A stretch of 64,000 nt of DNA from contig JAEVYT010000019.1 of NCBI GenBank assembly GCA_023392615.1, positions 1 through 64,000 of the forward strand. Reading direction: 5' to 3'. This DNA comes from Bacillota bacterium (GTDB taxonomy: Bacteria > Bacillota > Clostridia > Lachnospirales > Lachnospiraceae). The notes beneath the pieces were generated by a model, which searched no databases, had not been told where the DNA came from, and was given only the letters and a program-made list of their open reading frames with translations. Positions 43,991 to 53,253 of the stretch are shown here, piece after piece. Every line of letters starts with the position of its first letter. The stretch's first letter is position 1. Made by a program: the position numbers and the translations under genes.

Positions 43991-46078
43991 TCAGCGAATC
44001 GGGCAAGCGCCGCTTTCGCATTCCTTATCAATTATCTCCCAATCTTCCGCATCATCAAGTTTTGCAAGAAGATCATAATCAAGTGGCTTCATTTCATGAA
44101 TTCTACTCTCATATTCCTCTTTCCCGATTGCCTCATAAGGGAGTAATGGGTAGGTTTCTTCGAATAATGGTAATAAGGTGATTCCCACCATAACATCGAA
44201 ATTATCATATACCCACCTAATTACATCCTCCCATTCATGCTCTCTGACATGAATAGTTATCGATGTATTATGATCTGTCCAGTGATCCATTGTTATTTTA
44301 TATAATTCCAATTGTTCAATTGCACCAACATCATATTTTGTCTTGCCCTCTGGAGCTTTAACCGGGAATTCAATTACCTTTACCGTACAGTTCTCATCAG
44401 ACTGACCCACCTCATTATAGATTGGATAGCAGCCTAATCGCTCAATCATTTGATATAATGGATCGGTTACCGAGATTCTTACCCTTCTCACATAATAGTT
44501 AGAGTGGGCATAATGAACACCGGAGCTTACACATGGAAGTGTAGATAAACTTCCTTCTGGTTTTATTGTAGTCATAAGCTTCGGCGTATTGATTCCAAGC
44601 TCTTTGCAGTAGCGATTTCCTTCTTGGTGAATAGTATCTCTTAATTCACTAAGCAGAAGTCCAAGCTCGTTATAGTTCATCTTAACCTTATTCACCATAT
44701 CCATCATTCCGGTCAGTGAGATTCCAATAATACGATCCTCTTGCATAATCTTATCCCATTCCGGAAGCTCAACCTCGACAAGCGTCATCCTAATCGCTGT
44801 TCTGGTGGAAAGCGCTAGCACCTTCTTTAGTTCCTCGATATCTATTTGACCATCTTTTACAAAGGCAACGAGATTATTCGTAGTCAGGTTACAGCATTGC
44901 TTTGATTGTAATAGGATTTCGCCACATGGATTACATCCACGGAAGGTGTCCTTTCGCCTGCTTGCCTCTGAAGCATTAATAAATCCGGGTTCTCCATTGA
45001 TTCGTATGGATTCAATGATATCCCTTATCTTCTCGATGGATGGACGTTTTGTATAAAGCACAGAATTATTACTCATCTTTCGATGCGAAATCGTTGTGTC
45101 CTCAATCCAGTTTCCATCCACCACGTTATAGATATTTCTTTTCGCATTGATAACTTCATCGTCATCTTCATCACATATAACCATCATTGCACTACGTCTA
45201 ACACCACCTGATACAACATTTTCACTAATTATAGTAGCAATATCAAGAATATCAATGGTTTTTAATCTTCCTTCTTCGCATACGCTTATTACATGATGTA
45301 TCTTTTCAAACATTCTTTGAATGGATTTATGGCCGGAGGCTCTTCCACCAAAGCGTTTCAGACGTTCCCCTTCCGGTCTAACATAACTATAATCGATTGT
45401 CACCGTATTAATATCCTGATATTCCTCTTCTGTAACCAATTGAAAGTATAGTTCAAGTGCTTCACACCAACCCTCTTTACTATCTCCAACCCATAGGGTT
45501 GCTTTCGTCGAATCCTCCTTATCCCTCATCAACGTGGTGTGTTCCATATCCTCTTTTAATGTAACCATTCGAAGCAATCCATCATAGCTGCTTTTTAATT
45601 CAAAAGATCTGGTTTTAGGAAAATGTAATATCTTATATTTATCAATTCGGATTCCTACCCCACTTCCTACCATTAACAGATAAAAAACATCCACCAAGTC
45701 ATGAAAGCTCATAACATCTGTAAAGGAACAGTTGTAGTTTGAAAGTGGATACTCTTCTACTATCTCCGTTCCACCCATATATAATGTTCTGCCAGAGGTA
45801 AAGCTCCTCAGATGAAACAAATTATCAAATAAGAGTTTTGCTTCCTTCTCCTCCTCCGCCATATCAATTGTAATATTATGTTTTTCTTTATAACGAATTC
45901 CAAGATCAACATTGTACAACGTCGTGCGCAGTACCGTTTCAAACCAATTCTCTCTTCTCTTCTTATTCTCTAAATATCTTGCATATGTACGCAGGTAAAC
46001 AAACTCACCGAGTGGGCTAAGTGGGCTTACTAGATCCTTATATTGATTTAAAAATTCATCGTTTAATTTTAATTTCAT
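43991..46078 (-). CDS. nrdJ: Adenosylcobalamin-dependent ribonucleoside-triphosphate reductase (class II)
   Basis: 695 residues, close to the monomeric L. leichmannii enzyme. It reduces NTPs to dNTPs with a radical made from adenosylcobalamin. Visible: NCSFTDV with the substrate-site Cys, GSGVGIRIDKYK, SGGVRRSAMM, the NPCGEILL radical-Cys segment (GCNPCGEILLQSKQCCNL), PEGSLSTLPCVSSGVHY, and the C-terminal redox pair CESGACPIR. ATG 46078 has RBS GGAGGG. The promoter carries two NrdR boxes. No B12 riboswitch is in the leader. Confidence 0.94.
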   Translation of the reverse strand: MKLKLNDEFLNQYKDLVSPLSPLGEFVYLRTYARYLENKKRRENWFETVLRTTLYNVDLGIRYKEKHNITIDMAEEEKEAKLLFDNLFHLRSFTSGRTLYMGGTEIVEEYPLSNYNCSFTDVMSFHDLVDVFYLLMVGSGVGIRIDKYKILHFPKTRSFELKSSYDGLLRMVTLKEDMEHTTLMRDKEDSTKATLWVGDSKEGWCEALELYFQLVTEEEYQDINTVTIDYSYVRPEGERLKRFGGRASGHKSIQRMFEKIHHVISVCEEGRLKTIDILDIATIISENVVSGGVRRSAMMVICDEDDDEVINAKRNIYNVVDGNWIEDTTISHRKMSNNSVLYTKRPSIEKIRDIIESIRINGEPGFINASEASRRKDTFRGCNPCGEILLQSKQCCNLTTNNLVAFVKDGQIDIEELKKVLALSTRTAIRMTLVEVELPEWDKIMQEDRIIGISLTGMMDMVNKVKMNYNELGLLLSELRDTIHQEGNRYCKELGINTPKLMTTIKPEGSLSTLPCVSSGVHYAHSNYYVRRVRISVTDPLYQMIERLGCYPIYNEVGQSDENCTVKVIEFPVKAPEGKTKYDVGAIEQLELYKITMDHWTDHNTSITIHVREHEWEDVIRWVYDNFDVMVGITLLPLFEETYPLLPYEAIGKEEYESRIHEMKPLDYDLLAKLDDAEDWEIIDKECESGACPIR

Positions 46079-46207
46079 GCTGACCCTCCATTACTACTTA
46101 CTTGTATCTTTCTTATTTTTATCATTTGTCGAGAATTTTAGTCCTTAATTCTATGTATTAAACTACAGTAAGAATATATCTTGAACTGACTTTATCACTC
46201 GAAAATT

Positions 46208-46254
46208 ACTATATATTGTGTCTATATTATAATCAAGCACAATATATATGTCAA
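46208..46254 (-). promoter_or_regulatory. nrdJ promoter with two NrdR boxes
   Basis: On the minus strand TTGACA (46249-46254), 17 bp, TATAAT (46226-46231) is a perfect sigma-A promoter. ACATATATATTGTG (46238-46251) and ACACAATATATAGT (46208-46221) match the NrdR box pattern, with centres 30 bp apart, about three helical turns. One overlaps -35 and the other covers the start region, as needed for repression by NrdR. The rest of the gap 46079-46411 holds the terminator of the GerMN gene. Confidence 0.88.
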
Positions 46255-46288
46255 TGAGTAAAATAGTAATGACTACTAATTTATAATA

Positions 46289-46335
46289 AAAGGGTACTAT
46301 TGCATATCCATAATGATTTGCAACAGTACCCTTTA
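46289..46335 (-). terminator. Terminator of the GerMN lipoprotein gene
   Basis: AAAGGGTACT (from 46290) pairs with AGTACCCTTT (to 46335), extended by TTGCA/TGCAA. On the minus strand TTTTATTATAAAT follows. Confidence 0.8.
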
Positions 46336-46411
46336 TAACGTTCCTAATATGACCGATCCATTTAGGTCATCTTAGGCTTATATTTCATTAACTCACTATG
46401 AGTTATTATTT

Positions 46412-47545
46412 TTATTTTTCGATCACATTATCCATATTTACTTTAAAGGTCTGTCCCTTCTGCATTAGGATATGACCAGATTCGTAAAGCTTACCATCTA
46501 CGGTGATATAAACCTTACTAACATTATAATAATTCCCTACGGTATTCGTAATGCATTGTAATATCTTCTCTTCATATCCGCTTCCAACATTCATATCCTT
46601 AATTATATCCTGTGAAAAATCAAGATATGCGATATCATTCCTTCCCCGATACATACTATTGATTTTCGTATTGGTGCTGATTATCGGAAGATATGATTCC
46701 TTCAAAGCCTTCTGGCGGAGTGCTTTCTCTAGTACAAGTCTGGTCGCTTCATTGGTTTTAAATGATAAAGATAACTCTTCAACATGAATTTTCTCTTTGG
46801 TATCGGGATAATACACCTGTATTGTCTGTACATATGGTTTATCTGTCTTAACCTTACTGAGAGAAGAGGAAACCTTCATATTCTCTGATGAATATACTTC
46901 CTGAACTAATCCCACTTTGGGCGCGTAATAGTACTTTGTATCACCATTCTTATCCAAGGATGTAACTTCAATGGTAATATACTGTCCTGAAGGAGTATTT
47001 ACCTTAACATCCGTTCCTGAAATATATCGCTTTGTACCATCTCCAAGTGTCCAACTTGTACCCTTTTTTAATGGCTCCATTAAGAGTATTTCCTGCTGCT
47101 TCTCCGGTAGTGGCTTATCCATCAGATTATCTCGGTAATAACATTCATGTACCCTGTTAATAACGGTGATCTTACCATCTTTTATTTGTATCACTTCTAC
47201 CGTTTCGGTACCACCATTATTCATTCTAGTTTGTATTATGTTGTTCTTGGTATCAATATAATCTACCGTTCTGTTATAGGCAGCAAATTCATTGCCCTTT
47301 CCTTCATATTCATATTCCGTATCTGCCTGCATTGGATAATATTCCATCAACTTTGCATTATTATCCATCTGAGGATCGCCATCAGAAGTATTATCCTTAA
47401 CATTCTCCGGCGGTAATGTAGTTACCGCTTGTTGAGTTGGCGTTGCTAACGGAGTGGGTTGGGTTGAATTTTTATTTTCTTTTCCACATCCACCTAATAC
47501 AACCACCACCATAGCCAGAATCATAAATCGAGTTATCTTCTTCAT
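46412..47545 (-). CDS. GerMN-domain lipoprotein
   Basis: 377 residues. A lipobox VLGGC (about residue 20) follows a short signal peptide. A Thr/Pro/Gln linker leads to a central domain of unknown class (about 65-240, with EYYPMQADTEYEYEGKGNEF). The C-terminal 120 residues are a GerMN/sporulation-germination domain: LVLEKALRQKALKESYLP, YLDFSQDIIKDMNVGSGYEE, NTVGNYYNVSKVYITVDGK. GerM-type proteins act in the sporulating cell envelope. The frame opens at ATG 47557, whose bases form the RBS of ATG 47545. Likely monocistronic, with its own terminator. Confidence 0.88.
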   Translation of the reverse strand: MKKITRFMILAMVVVVLGGCGKENKNSTQPTPLATPTQQAVTTLPPENVKDNTSDGDPQMDNNAKLMEYYPMQADTEYEYEGKGNEFAAYNRTVDYIDTKNNIIQTRMNNGGTETVEVIQIKDGKITVINRVHECYYRDNLMDKPLPEKQQEILLMEPLKKGTSWTLGDGTKRYISGTDVKVNTPSGQYITIEVTSLDKNGDTKYYYAPKVGLVQEVYSSENMKVSSSLSKVKTDKPYVQTIQVYYPDTKEKIHVEELSLSFKTNEATRLVLEKALRQKALKESYLPIISTNTKINSMYRGRNDIAYLDFSQDIIKDMNVGSGYEEKILQCITNTVGNYYNVSKVYITVDGKLYESGHILMQKGQTFKVNMDNVIEK

Positions 47546-47711
47546 ATTTACCTCCATTTCATGGTCTATCGCTTAATACTCTGTCTTGCAAAACTCTTCT
47601 TTTATATATAGTATGAAAACCCCTTAAAAATGGCTTATTCTCCTTGTATATCTTCAAGCTTTACCATGCGATTATGACTTTATTCGGTGAAAGTAAAATA
47701 TTTATAACCCA

Positions 47712-48578
47712 TTATGCCTTAATCAATCCTGAGATACTATCACTAATTTTCTTAGCGATATAAGCATTATTCATTGTATATAGATGTATGCCATCCACAC
47801 CCTGCGAAATCAAATCCACTATCTGATCAATTGCATACGCTATTCCAGCATCTCGTAATGCTTCCGGTGAATGCTCAAATCTCTGAAGCATCTTGGTGAA
47901 CTTAGGTGGTAAACTTGCCCCACACAAGGTGACCATTCGCTCTATCTGTGCCTTATTCACAACCGGCATAATTCCCGCTTCAATCGGCACACTAATCCCT
48001 GCAATTCTCGCTTTTTCAAGAAAGGAATAAAAATACTGATTATCAAAAAACAACTGAGATATCAGATGCTCCGCACCTGCATCCACCTTCTTCTTTAAAT
48101 TCAATATATCATCAATTAAACTTTCTGAGGAGACATGCCCCTCCGGATAACAAGCTCCTGATACATGAAACCCTCCCCTTTCACGAATAAATGCTACCAG
48201 GTCAGAAGCATATAAAAACTCATTCTTTGGTAAGGTTTCTGGATTTATGTCCCCCCTTAAAGCCAATATATTCTCAATACCGTTCTGTTCCAAGCGGTTT
48301 AGTATCTGCAATATCTCATTCTTGGTATAATTCACACAGGTTAAATGAGCTAACGGTTCAATCTGATACTTTTGCTTAATTGATGCTGCAATATCACAGG
48401 TTGAGGTGTCACCAGCATTGCCTCCTGCACCATAGGTTACGCTAATAAAATCAGGCTTTAAATCTTTTAATTGATCTAACGTGTTATAAATAGTCTCAAT
48501 CGGACTTGTCTTCTTCGGCGGGAACACTTCAAAGGACAAAACAGTTTTCTTTTCTTGAAATATGGACGCTATCTGCAT
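47712..48578 (-). CDS. metF: Methylenetetrahydrofolate reductase
   Basis: 288 residues, standard MetF length. It reduces 5,10-methylene-THF to 5-methyl-THF for methionine synthesis. Motifs: LSFEVFPPKK at the N-terminus, FISVTYGAGG, NILALRGD, FHVSGACYPEGHV, LISQLFFDNQYFYSFLEKA, GIMPV and GVDGIHLYTMNNA. RBS GGAGG precedes ATG 48578. Between its promoter and start lies a conditional terminator, so its expression is probably set by attenuation. No other methionine genes are beside it. Confidence 0.95.
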   Translation of the reverse strand: MQIASIFQEKKTVLSFEVFPPKKTSPIETIYNTLDQLKDLKPDFISVTYGAGGNAGDTSTCDIAASIKQKYQIEPLAHLTCVNYTKNEILQILNRLEQNGIENILALRGDINPETLPKNEFLYASDLVAFIRERGGFHVSGACYPEGHVSSESLIDDILNLKKKVDAGAEHLISQLFFDNQYFYSFLEKARIAGISVPIEAGIMPVVNKAQIERMVTLCGASLPPKFTKMLQRFEHSPEALRDAGIAYAIDQIVDLISQGVDGIHLYTMNNAYIAKKISDSISGLIKA

Positions 48579-48593
48579 ATTTTCCTCCGCATT

Positions 48594-48697
48594 AAAAAAG
48601 TGTCACAAGTCCATCGAAACTAGGAAGGATAATACTCCATTCTTCTATCGCTTGTTCGGACTTATGACACCCACATGATTAAGTGACACAATAAGTC
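48594..48697 (-). promoter_or_regulatory. metF leader with terminator/antiterminator alternatives
   Basis: On the minus strand GTGTCATAAGTCC (48658-48670) pairs with GGACTTGTGACAC (48600-48612), with an inner hairpin GAATGGA/TCCTTC, and six T residues (48594-48599) follow. This terminator ends 16 nt before the metF ATG, with no room for another promoter. GACTTAT (48691-48697) pairs instead with ATAAGTC of the left arm, and the first GTGTCAC (48684-48690 region) with GTGACAC, giving exclusive folds. The signal sensed is unknown. Confidence 0.7.
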
Positions 48698-48705
48698 TTT
48701 ATAAA

Positions 48706-48734
48706 ATTATACCTATTTTTCTATTAACTGTCTA
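48706..48734 (-). promoter_or_regulatory. Predicted metF promoter
   Basis: TAGACA (48729-48734) and TATAAT (48706-48711) on the minus strand are 17 bp apart, so transcription would start near 48699 and give a leader of about 120 nt. Confidence 0.7.
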
Positions 48735-48849
48735 CACTACTTTACCTGTTTGATTTATAAGCAATACACTCCCGTTTGATAGAAGATGTTATAACATATA
48801 TGTTTCTCAATACTTGATTCATACCAGTGGTATACATATTGATCATCGA

Positions 48850-50217
48850 TTACATAAGCTTCTTTAGTAATTTTATCTTATCCTTGTAAGGTGCGTACCG
48901 GATATTAATATCAATCAGGTTGGATTTCTTTAAGATACTCTTCTTGTGAGTAAATGTATCAAAGCTCCATTTTCCGTGATATCCACCCATTCCGCTCTCT
49001 CCAACTCCTCCAAATGGCATATAGGAAGTTGCCAGATGTACCAACGTATCATTGACACATCCTCCACCAAATGGGATACGATTAATCACTGTATTCTCCA
49101 CCTCTTTATCCTCGGTGAACAGATAGAGTGCCAATGGTTTTGGATGACTGTTTACTGTTTCTATCACTTCATCCATTGACTCATATTCCATTACCGGCAG
49201 AATCGGTCCAAAGATTTCTTCCAGCATAACAGGGTCATCCCATGTTATCTCATCTAATATTGTCGGTGATATCTGATTAGTATCATCATTATAATCTCCA
49301 CCGGTAATTAATTTTCCGTTATCTAATAGTGCCTTTAGACGTTCATAATGCTTCCCGTTAATAATCTTTGGATACTCCGGATTATAGCAAGGTTTCTCTC
49401 CCAGAAACATCTTAATGTACTTCTTCATTTTCTCCATCAGTTGCCCCTTCACTGACTTGTGAACCAGGAGATAGTCAGGACATACACAGGTCTGTCCACT
49501 ATTTAATGTTTTACCCCATATAATTCTTTTTGCAGCAAGCTCAAGATTGGCATGTTTGTCTACGATACACGGGCTTTTCCCACCCAGCTCAAGTGTCACC
49601 GGAGTAAGATTTTTAGAAGCCTTCTCCATAACAAGCTTACCCACACTTACACTTCCGGTAAAGAAGATATAATCAAAACGCTGTTCCAAAAGCTCTTGAT
49701 TTGCCTCTCTACCTCCTTCAATTACCGCAATATACTTCTCATCAAAACATTCTTTTATAATTTTCCCCATAATTGCTGATGTATGAGGAGAATAGGCTGA
49801 TGGCTTTACCACCACACAGTTTCCACCGGCAATTGCACCAATGAGAGGTGCAATTGTTAACTGGAACGGATAATTCCAAGGCGACATTATCAGAACATTT
49901 CCATAAGGCTCCGATACGATATATGAACTTGCGATAAAATGTACAATTGGAGTTTTTACACGCTTCTTTTTATTCCACCGTGATAAATTATGGATTGCAT
50001 CCTTTAGTTCTGTATATATGATTCCAACCTCAGCCGCATAACTTTCAAAATGTGCTTTATTCAAGTCCTGTTTCAATGCTTCAAGAACTTCGTATTCATA
50101 TTTTTTTATCGTTGACTGCAACTTTTTCAATGCTTCCATACGATAAGAAAGAGCTAAAGTCTTCCCTTTTGTAAAATAGTCTTGCTGTTTTAGAACTACT
50201 TCTTTTATATCTGACAT
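48850..50217 (-). CDS. Aldehyde dehydrogenase, ALDH3-like
   Basis: 455 residues, short as in ALDH3-type enzymes. It oxidises an aldehyde with NAD(P)+. Motifs: MSPWNYPFQLTIAPLIGAIA, VVKPSAYSPHTS, FTGSVSVGKLVM (nucleotide), LELGGKSPCIVD (general base Glu) and NSGQTCVCPDY (catalytic Cys). EEIFGPILPVMEY and the end PFGGVGESGMGGYHGKWSFDTF are standard. ATG 50217 lies 4 nt after the FGGY kinase stop; ATG 50238 in frame has a weaker RBS. It belongs with the FGGY gene in one transcript, perhaps to oxidise an aldehyde made in the same pathway. Confidence 0.9.
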   Translation of the reverse strand: MSDIKEVVLKQQDYFTKGKTLALSYRMEALKKLQSTIKKYEYEVLEALKQDLNKAHFESYAAEVGIIYTELKDAIHNLSRWNKKKRVKTPIVHFIASSYIVSEPYGNVLIMSPWNYPFQLTIAPLIGAIAGGNCVVVKPSAYSPHTSAIMGKIIKECFDEKYIAVIEGGREANQELLEQRFDYIFFTGSVSVGKLVMEKASKNLTPVTLELGGKSPCIVDKHANLELAAKRIIWGKTLNSGQTCVCPDYLLVHKSVKGQLMEKMKKYIKMFLGEKPCYNPEYPKIINGKHYERLKALLDNGKLITGGDYNDDTNQISPTILDEITWDDPVMLEEIFGPILPVMEYESMDEVIETVNSHPKPLALYLFTEDKEVENTVINRIPFGGGCVNDTLVHLATSYMPFGGVGESGMGGYHGKWSFDTFTHKKSILKKSNLIDINIRYAPYKDKIKLLKKLM

Positions 50218-50221
50218 GTTC

Positions 50222-51826
50222 TCACGACCTTTCGGCATTTAATGCTCTAAAATTCATTCGATTATTACGATACAAAGATTTAAATATTTTAAAGTTTCGA
50301 TTATAAATCTCCACATTCTTTTGTTCTGGTTTATAATTTCGGCTCACAACTACCAGCTTCTTCGCTTCCGATAAATTATCGATAATACCTAATCCCACGG
50401 ATGCAACCAAAGCCGCTCCAACTGCTCCAACATTTTGTGGATTTTCCACCGTCTCAATCTCTCTGCCAAGCATATCAGCAAGCATCTGACACGTAAGTGG
50501 TGCCAATGCACCTCCCCCGACAAAGCGAATCACTCTGGAGGTTTTTATTTTTTTATCCTGGGCTTCTAACTGCCAGCGCAGATGATAGCAGATTCCTTCT
50601 AATACGGCATGTATCATCTCCGTTTTCCCTGTATCCAGGCTGATATTAAAGAACATTCCACGCGCATTTGAATCCTCAAACGGACATCGGTTCCCATGAA
50701 GCCATGGAGTAAAAATCACACCGTTGCTACCTGCCGGCACATTTTTAATTGCATGCATCATATAATCATACAGGCTCTTATGAATTGCTTCGGGACTGTC
50801 TGATACTCGTTTCTTCTCAAGATAGATATCAATTTCGTCCAGAGCCAGATGATCCCTTACCCATTCCAGACATTTCCCCGCAGTCTCTAATTCAGCAAAA
50901 TAATTATATGTATCTTTATCCGCTCCGACGATAGCGGCAATCATTGAATTAATATCCACCATCTGCTTTTTCACCACGGTGGATACCCATCCAGAGGTTC
51001 CTGAATAGATATGTGTATCGCCGGGTTCCACTGCACCCGCTCCGACGCCAATTAATGTCGCATCTCCGCCACCTCCAAATACCGGTGTTCCCTCCGCAAG
51101 GGAAAGCATTGTGGCTGCTTTCTTTGACACTGTACCCACAATCTCAGTACAGGGTACGATATTTGCCAGATGCTTCATATTTACTCCCAGCATGTCACAG
51201 ATATCTTTACTAAAGCCCTCTTTCCCCTTGCGAATATCATATAATAATGCCGCAAAAGCGCTATCGGGTGTCATAATAAACTCTCCGGTACACTGACATA
51301 TTAAGAATTCCTTTACATCCAGCCATTTATACACTTTTTGAAATACTTCCGGTTCATTTTGTTCCACCCATTTGTATTTCCATACCGGATCTTTCACACT
51401 TGCAGCTACAGCCCCCGTAATCGAAAGGGATTTGAGTAACTTGAATGCATTCATACCCGATATCTGTGGTCCGTGTTCTAAACCCTTTCTTAATTCCGCA
51501 TGTGCACGTTGGTCCATATAATTCATTGCACGGCGTACAGGTCTACCATCAGAATCTACAAGCACAAGCCCTTGCATCTGGGAGCAGAAGGATATACCCG
51601 ATATACTCTCCTTGGATAACCCACTGATTTCTAGTACTTCCCTCGTCGTATTGCACATCGCACACCACCACTGGTTAGGATCTTGCTCTACTCCTCCATT
51701 GTCCAGGACATAAAGCTCATATCCCTCCATTGAAGATGCCACCAATTTAATATGGTCTGTGATCTCAAAAATACACGTCTTGATACCGGTTGTACCGACA
51801 TCGTAGGCAATAATATGAACCGACAT
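50222..51826 (-). CDS. FGGY family carbohydrate kinase
   Basis: 534 residues. It phosphorylates a sugar or polyol with ATP. The N-terminal phosphate-1 motif is IIAYDVGTTGIKTCIFE; the FGGY signature regions appear as MNYMDQRAHAELRKG and GVIFTPWLHGNRCPFEDSNARGM, and the adenosine motif as RFVGGGALAPLTCQMLADML. It looks most like xylulokinase-type kinases, but the substrate is not clear. RBS GGAGGGAAACG precedes ATG 51826. It is followed by ALDH 4 nt later and lies downstream of tetR, separated from it by two tandem repeats. Confidence 0.87.
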   Translation of the reverse strand: MSVHIIAYDVGTTGIKTCIFEITDHIKLVASSMEGYELYVLDNGGVEQDPNQWWCAMCNTTREVLEISGLSKESISGISFCSQMQGLVLVDSDGRPVRRAMNYMDQRAHAELRKGLEHGPQISGMNAFKLLKSLSITGAVAASVKDPVWKYKWVEQNEPEVFQKVYKWLDVKEFLICQCTGEFIMTPDSAFAALLYDIRKGKEGFSKDICDMLGVNMKHLANIVPCTEIVGTVSKKAATMLSLAEGTPVFGGGGDATLIGVGAGAVEPGDTHIYSGTSGWVSTVVKKQMVDINSMIAAIVGADKDTYNYFAELETAGKCLEWVRDHLALDEIDIYLEKKRVSDSPEAIHKSLYDYMMHAIKNVPAGSNGVIFTPWLHGNRCPFEDSNARGMFFNISLDTGKTEMIHAVLEGICYHLRWQLEAQDKKIKTSRVIRFVGGGALAPLTCQMLADMLGREIETVENPQNVGAVGAALVASVGLGIIDNLSEAKKLVVVSRNYKPEQKNVEIYNRNFKIFKSLYRNNRMNFRALNAERS

Positions 51827-51942
51827 ATCGTTTCCCTCCGTTCCTAAATTGCATAGTGATTCTCTACTCTTAGCTTATATACTCTTGTGCACATAGATGA
51901 TTTATAATTAATTCTTTCATATTCTTTATCAAGCTTACTTAC

Positions 51943-52118
51943 CTGACCCTATTGTTAGTTTGTGCTGAGGATTACGCAAGCACAAACTTGGAGATGTGAA
52001 TTAGGTTTTAATAATTCACATTAATTTAAAATATCTGACCCTATTGTTAGTTTGTGCTGAGGATTACGCAAGCACAAACTTGGAGATGTGAATTATGTTT
52101 TTAATAATTCACATTAAT
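51943..52118. repeat. Two tandem copies of an 83-84-bp hairpin repeat (92-bp period)
   Basis: Copies at 51943-52025 and 52035-52118 are nearly identical. Each holds a 9-bp hairpin (GTTTGTGCT/AGCACAAAC) and an 8-bp hairpin (GTGAATTA/TAATTCAC). The second copy runs into the tetR stop codon. They fill most of the 287-nt gap between tetR and the FGGY gene. They may end or process the tetR transcript. Confidence 0.9.
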
Positions 52119-52764
52119 AAAAGAATGCACCTCGTATAAACTTCATCAACTGCTCTACAACAAGTTCATCATTATCAAATACCTCTTCCCCAATGAACAG
52201 CTTCATACGCTCCTTATAGTATTCACATGCATAGGAGAATTGAAGCGATATGAACAGATTATCCAGGAAGAATGCAAAATATCTTGCATCAATGTCTTTA
52301 CGTACCACTCCTGCATCCTGTGCTTCTTTTATATATGTTGCATATAGCTCTGAAGCGGTATTCTCCATATCGGATACAATTTTCCATACTAGGTTGGACC
52401 GACTCTCTGTAGCCATCTCATTATAGAGCTTTGTCAGGTAAACTTCTTCTCGCGAATATGCTTGAATTGCTTTGATAATCTTTTCTACTCGAAGATCGAA
52501 TGCATCCTCTCCCTGAATTACATCATATAGGATTGTCCTAAGCTTCATTACACAATAATGAATGACGGATAAGAATAAATCCTCCTTGTTGTCAAAATAT
52601 TTATACATAGATCCGACACTAACGCCAGCCTTTAACGCAATCGTATTAATATTAGCACTATCAAAACCACTTTCGGCAAATTCAGCAATTGCAGAATTCA
52701 ATATCTTATTCTGTTTTTCCTCCGGTAATTTTTTAAATATCTCTTTAAAGTTATCTATATTCAT
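52114..52764 (-). CDS. TetR family transcriptional regulator
   Basis: 216 residues. The N-terminal HTH covers about 15-60 (KILNSAIAEFAESGFDSANINTIA, AGVSVGSMYKYFDNKEDLFLSVI). The C-terminal helical half is the ligand and dimer domain. Two near-perfect 18-bp dyads with the core GTGA...TCAC lie upstream at 52907-52924 and 53173-53190; the second covers the start of the aminotransferase gene, so this regulator probably represses the divergent catabolic genes and itself. RBS GGGTAGGG is weak to moderate. Confidence 0.9.
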   Translation of the reverse strand: MNIDNFKEIFKKLPEEKQNKILNSAIAEFAESGFDSANINTIALKAGVSVGSMYKYFDNKEDLFLSVIHYCVMKLRTILYDVIQGEDAFDLRVEKIIKAIQAYSREEVYLTKLYNEMATESRSNLVWKIVSDMENTASELYATYIKEAQDAGVVRKDIDARYFAFFLDNLFISLQFSYACEYYKERMKLFIGEEVFDNDELVVEQLMKFIRGAFFY

Positions 52765-52800
52765 ATAAGCACCCTACCCCTTCTTCATACTAGTTTATAT

Positions 52801-52895
52801 TATGTTTTTAAGCATTCACATTAGATAAAATATGTCTACTCTTTCCATTCTTTTTAGTCAAGGATTTCACGTGAGCAAGTTTGGAAATGTGAATT
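52801..52895. repeat. Third, decayed copy of the 92-bp repeat, upstream of tetR
   Basis: The stretch keeps the order of the tandem copies: ATGTTTTTAA, ATTCACATTA, AAAATAT, GGATT, then CAAGTTTGGAAATGTGAATT near its end (compare CAAACTTGGAGATGTGAATT). tetR is thus flanked by copies in the same orientation. Confidence 0.6.
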
Positions 52896-52906
52896 CATTT
52901 GATTTG

Positions 52907-52924
52907 TGAGTGAGTATTCACTCA
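52907..52924. promoter_or_regulatory. TetR operator O1
   Basis: TGAGTGAGTATTCACTCA is an 18-bp dyad with one mismatched pair, 143 bp before the tetR start. Confidence 0.7.
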
Positions 52925-53136
52925 TATTTTACCATATTTAGTTATTTTTTCAATCCACAAATTTTATTTACTCGTCATCCTACTCCATTATTTGATTTTA
53001 ATACAATATTAGTTTAATTCTCGAATATATCTCTTAAACTTAATCTTTAAAAACTTCCAATATTTTTACTCCATGATACAGAAAAATGGCAAGTTAAATT
53101 GACCTTATTATTTTCCATAATTATCTATGGATTTTA

Positions 53137-53190
53137 TTGACTTTTTTAATCATAGTGCTATACTATTTGGTGAGTGAGTGTTCATTCACT
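53137..53190 (+). promoter_or_regulatory. Promoter of the aminotransferase gene with TetR operator O2
   Basis: TTGACT (53137-53142) and TATACT (53159-53164) are 16 bp apart. AGTGAGTGTTCATTCACT (53173-53190), a dyad like O1, covers the start point, a position that suits repression. The remaining part of the gap 52765-53253 is AT-rich. Confidence 0.75.
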
Positions 53191-53253
53191 ATTTTAAAAA
53201 TAGAAATGCATAGTTGATTTTAGTTTGTAAAACTATGCAGAAGAGGAGGGTTT

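Noticed and set aside
46079..46225. Cobalamin riboswitch before the B12-dependent RNR
   Set aside because: No B12-box-like sequence and little space for the aptamer; the region is AT-rich and explained by NrdR boxes and promoter.
51943..52118. CRISPR-like spacing of repeats downstream of tetR
   Set aside because: Only two full units, each over 80 bp, with no unique spacers of regular size and no cas genes.
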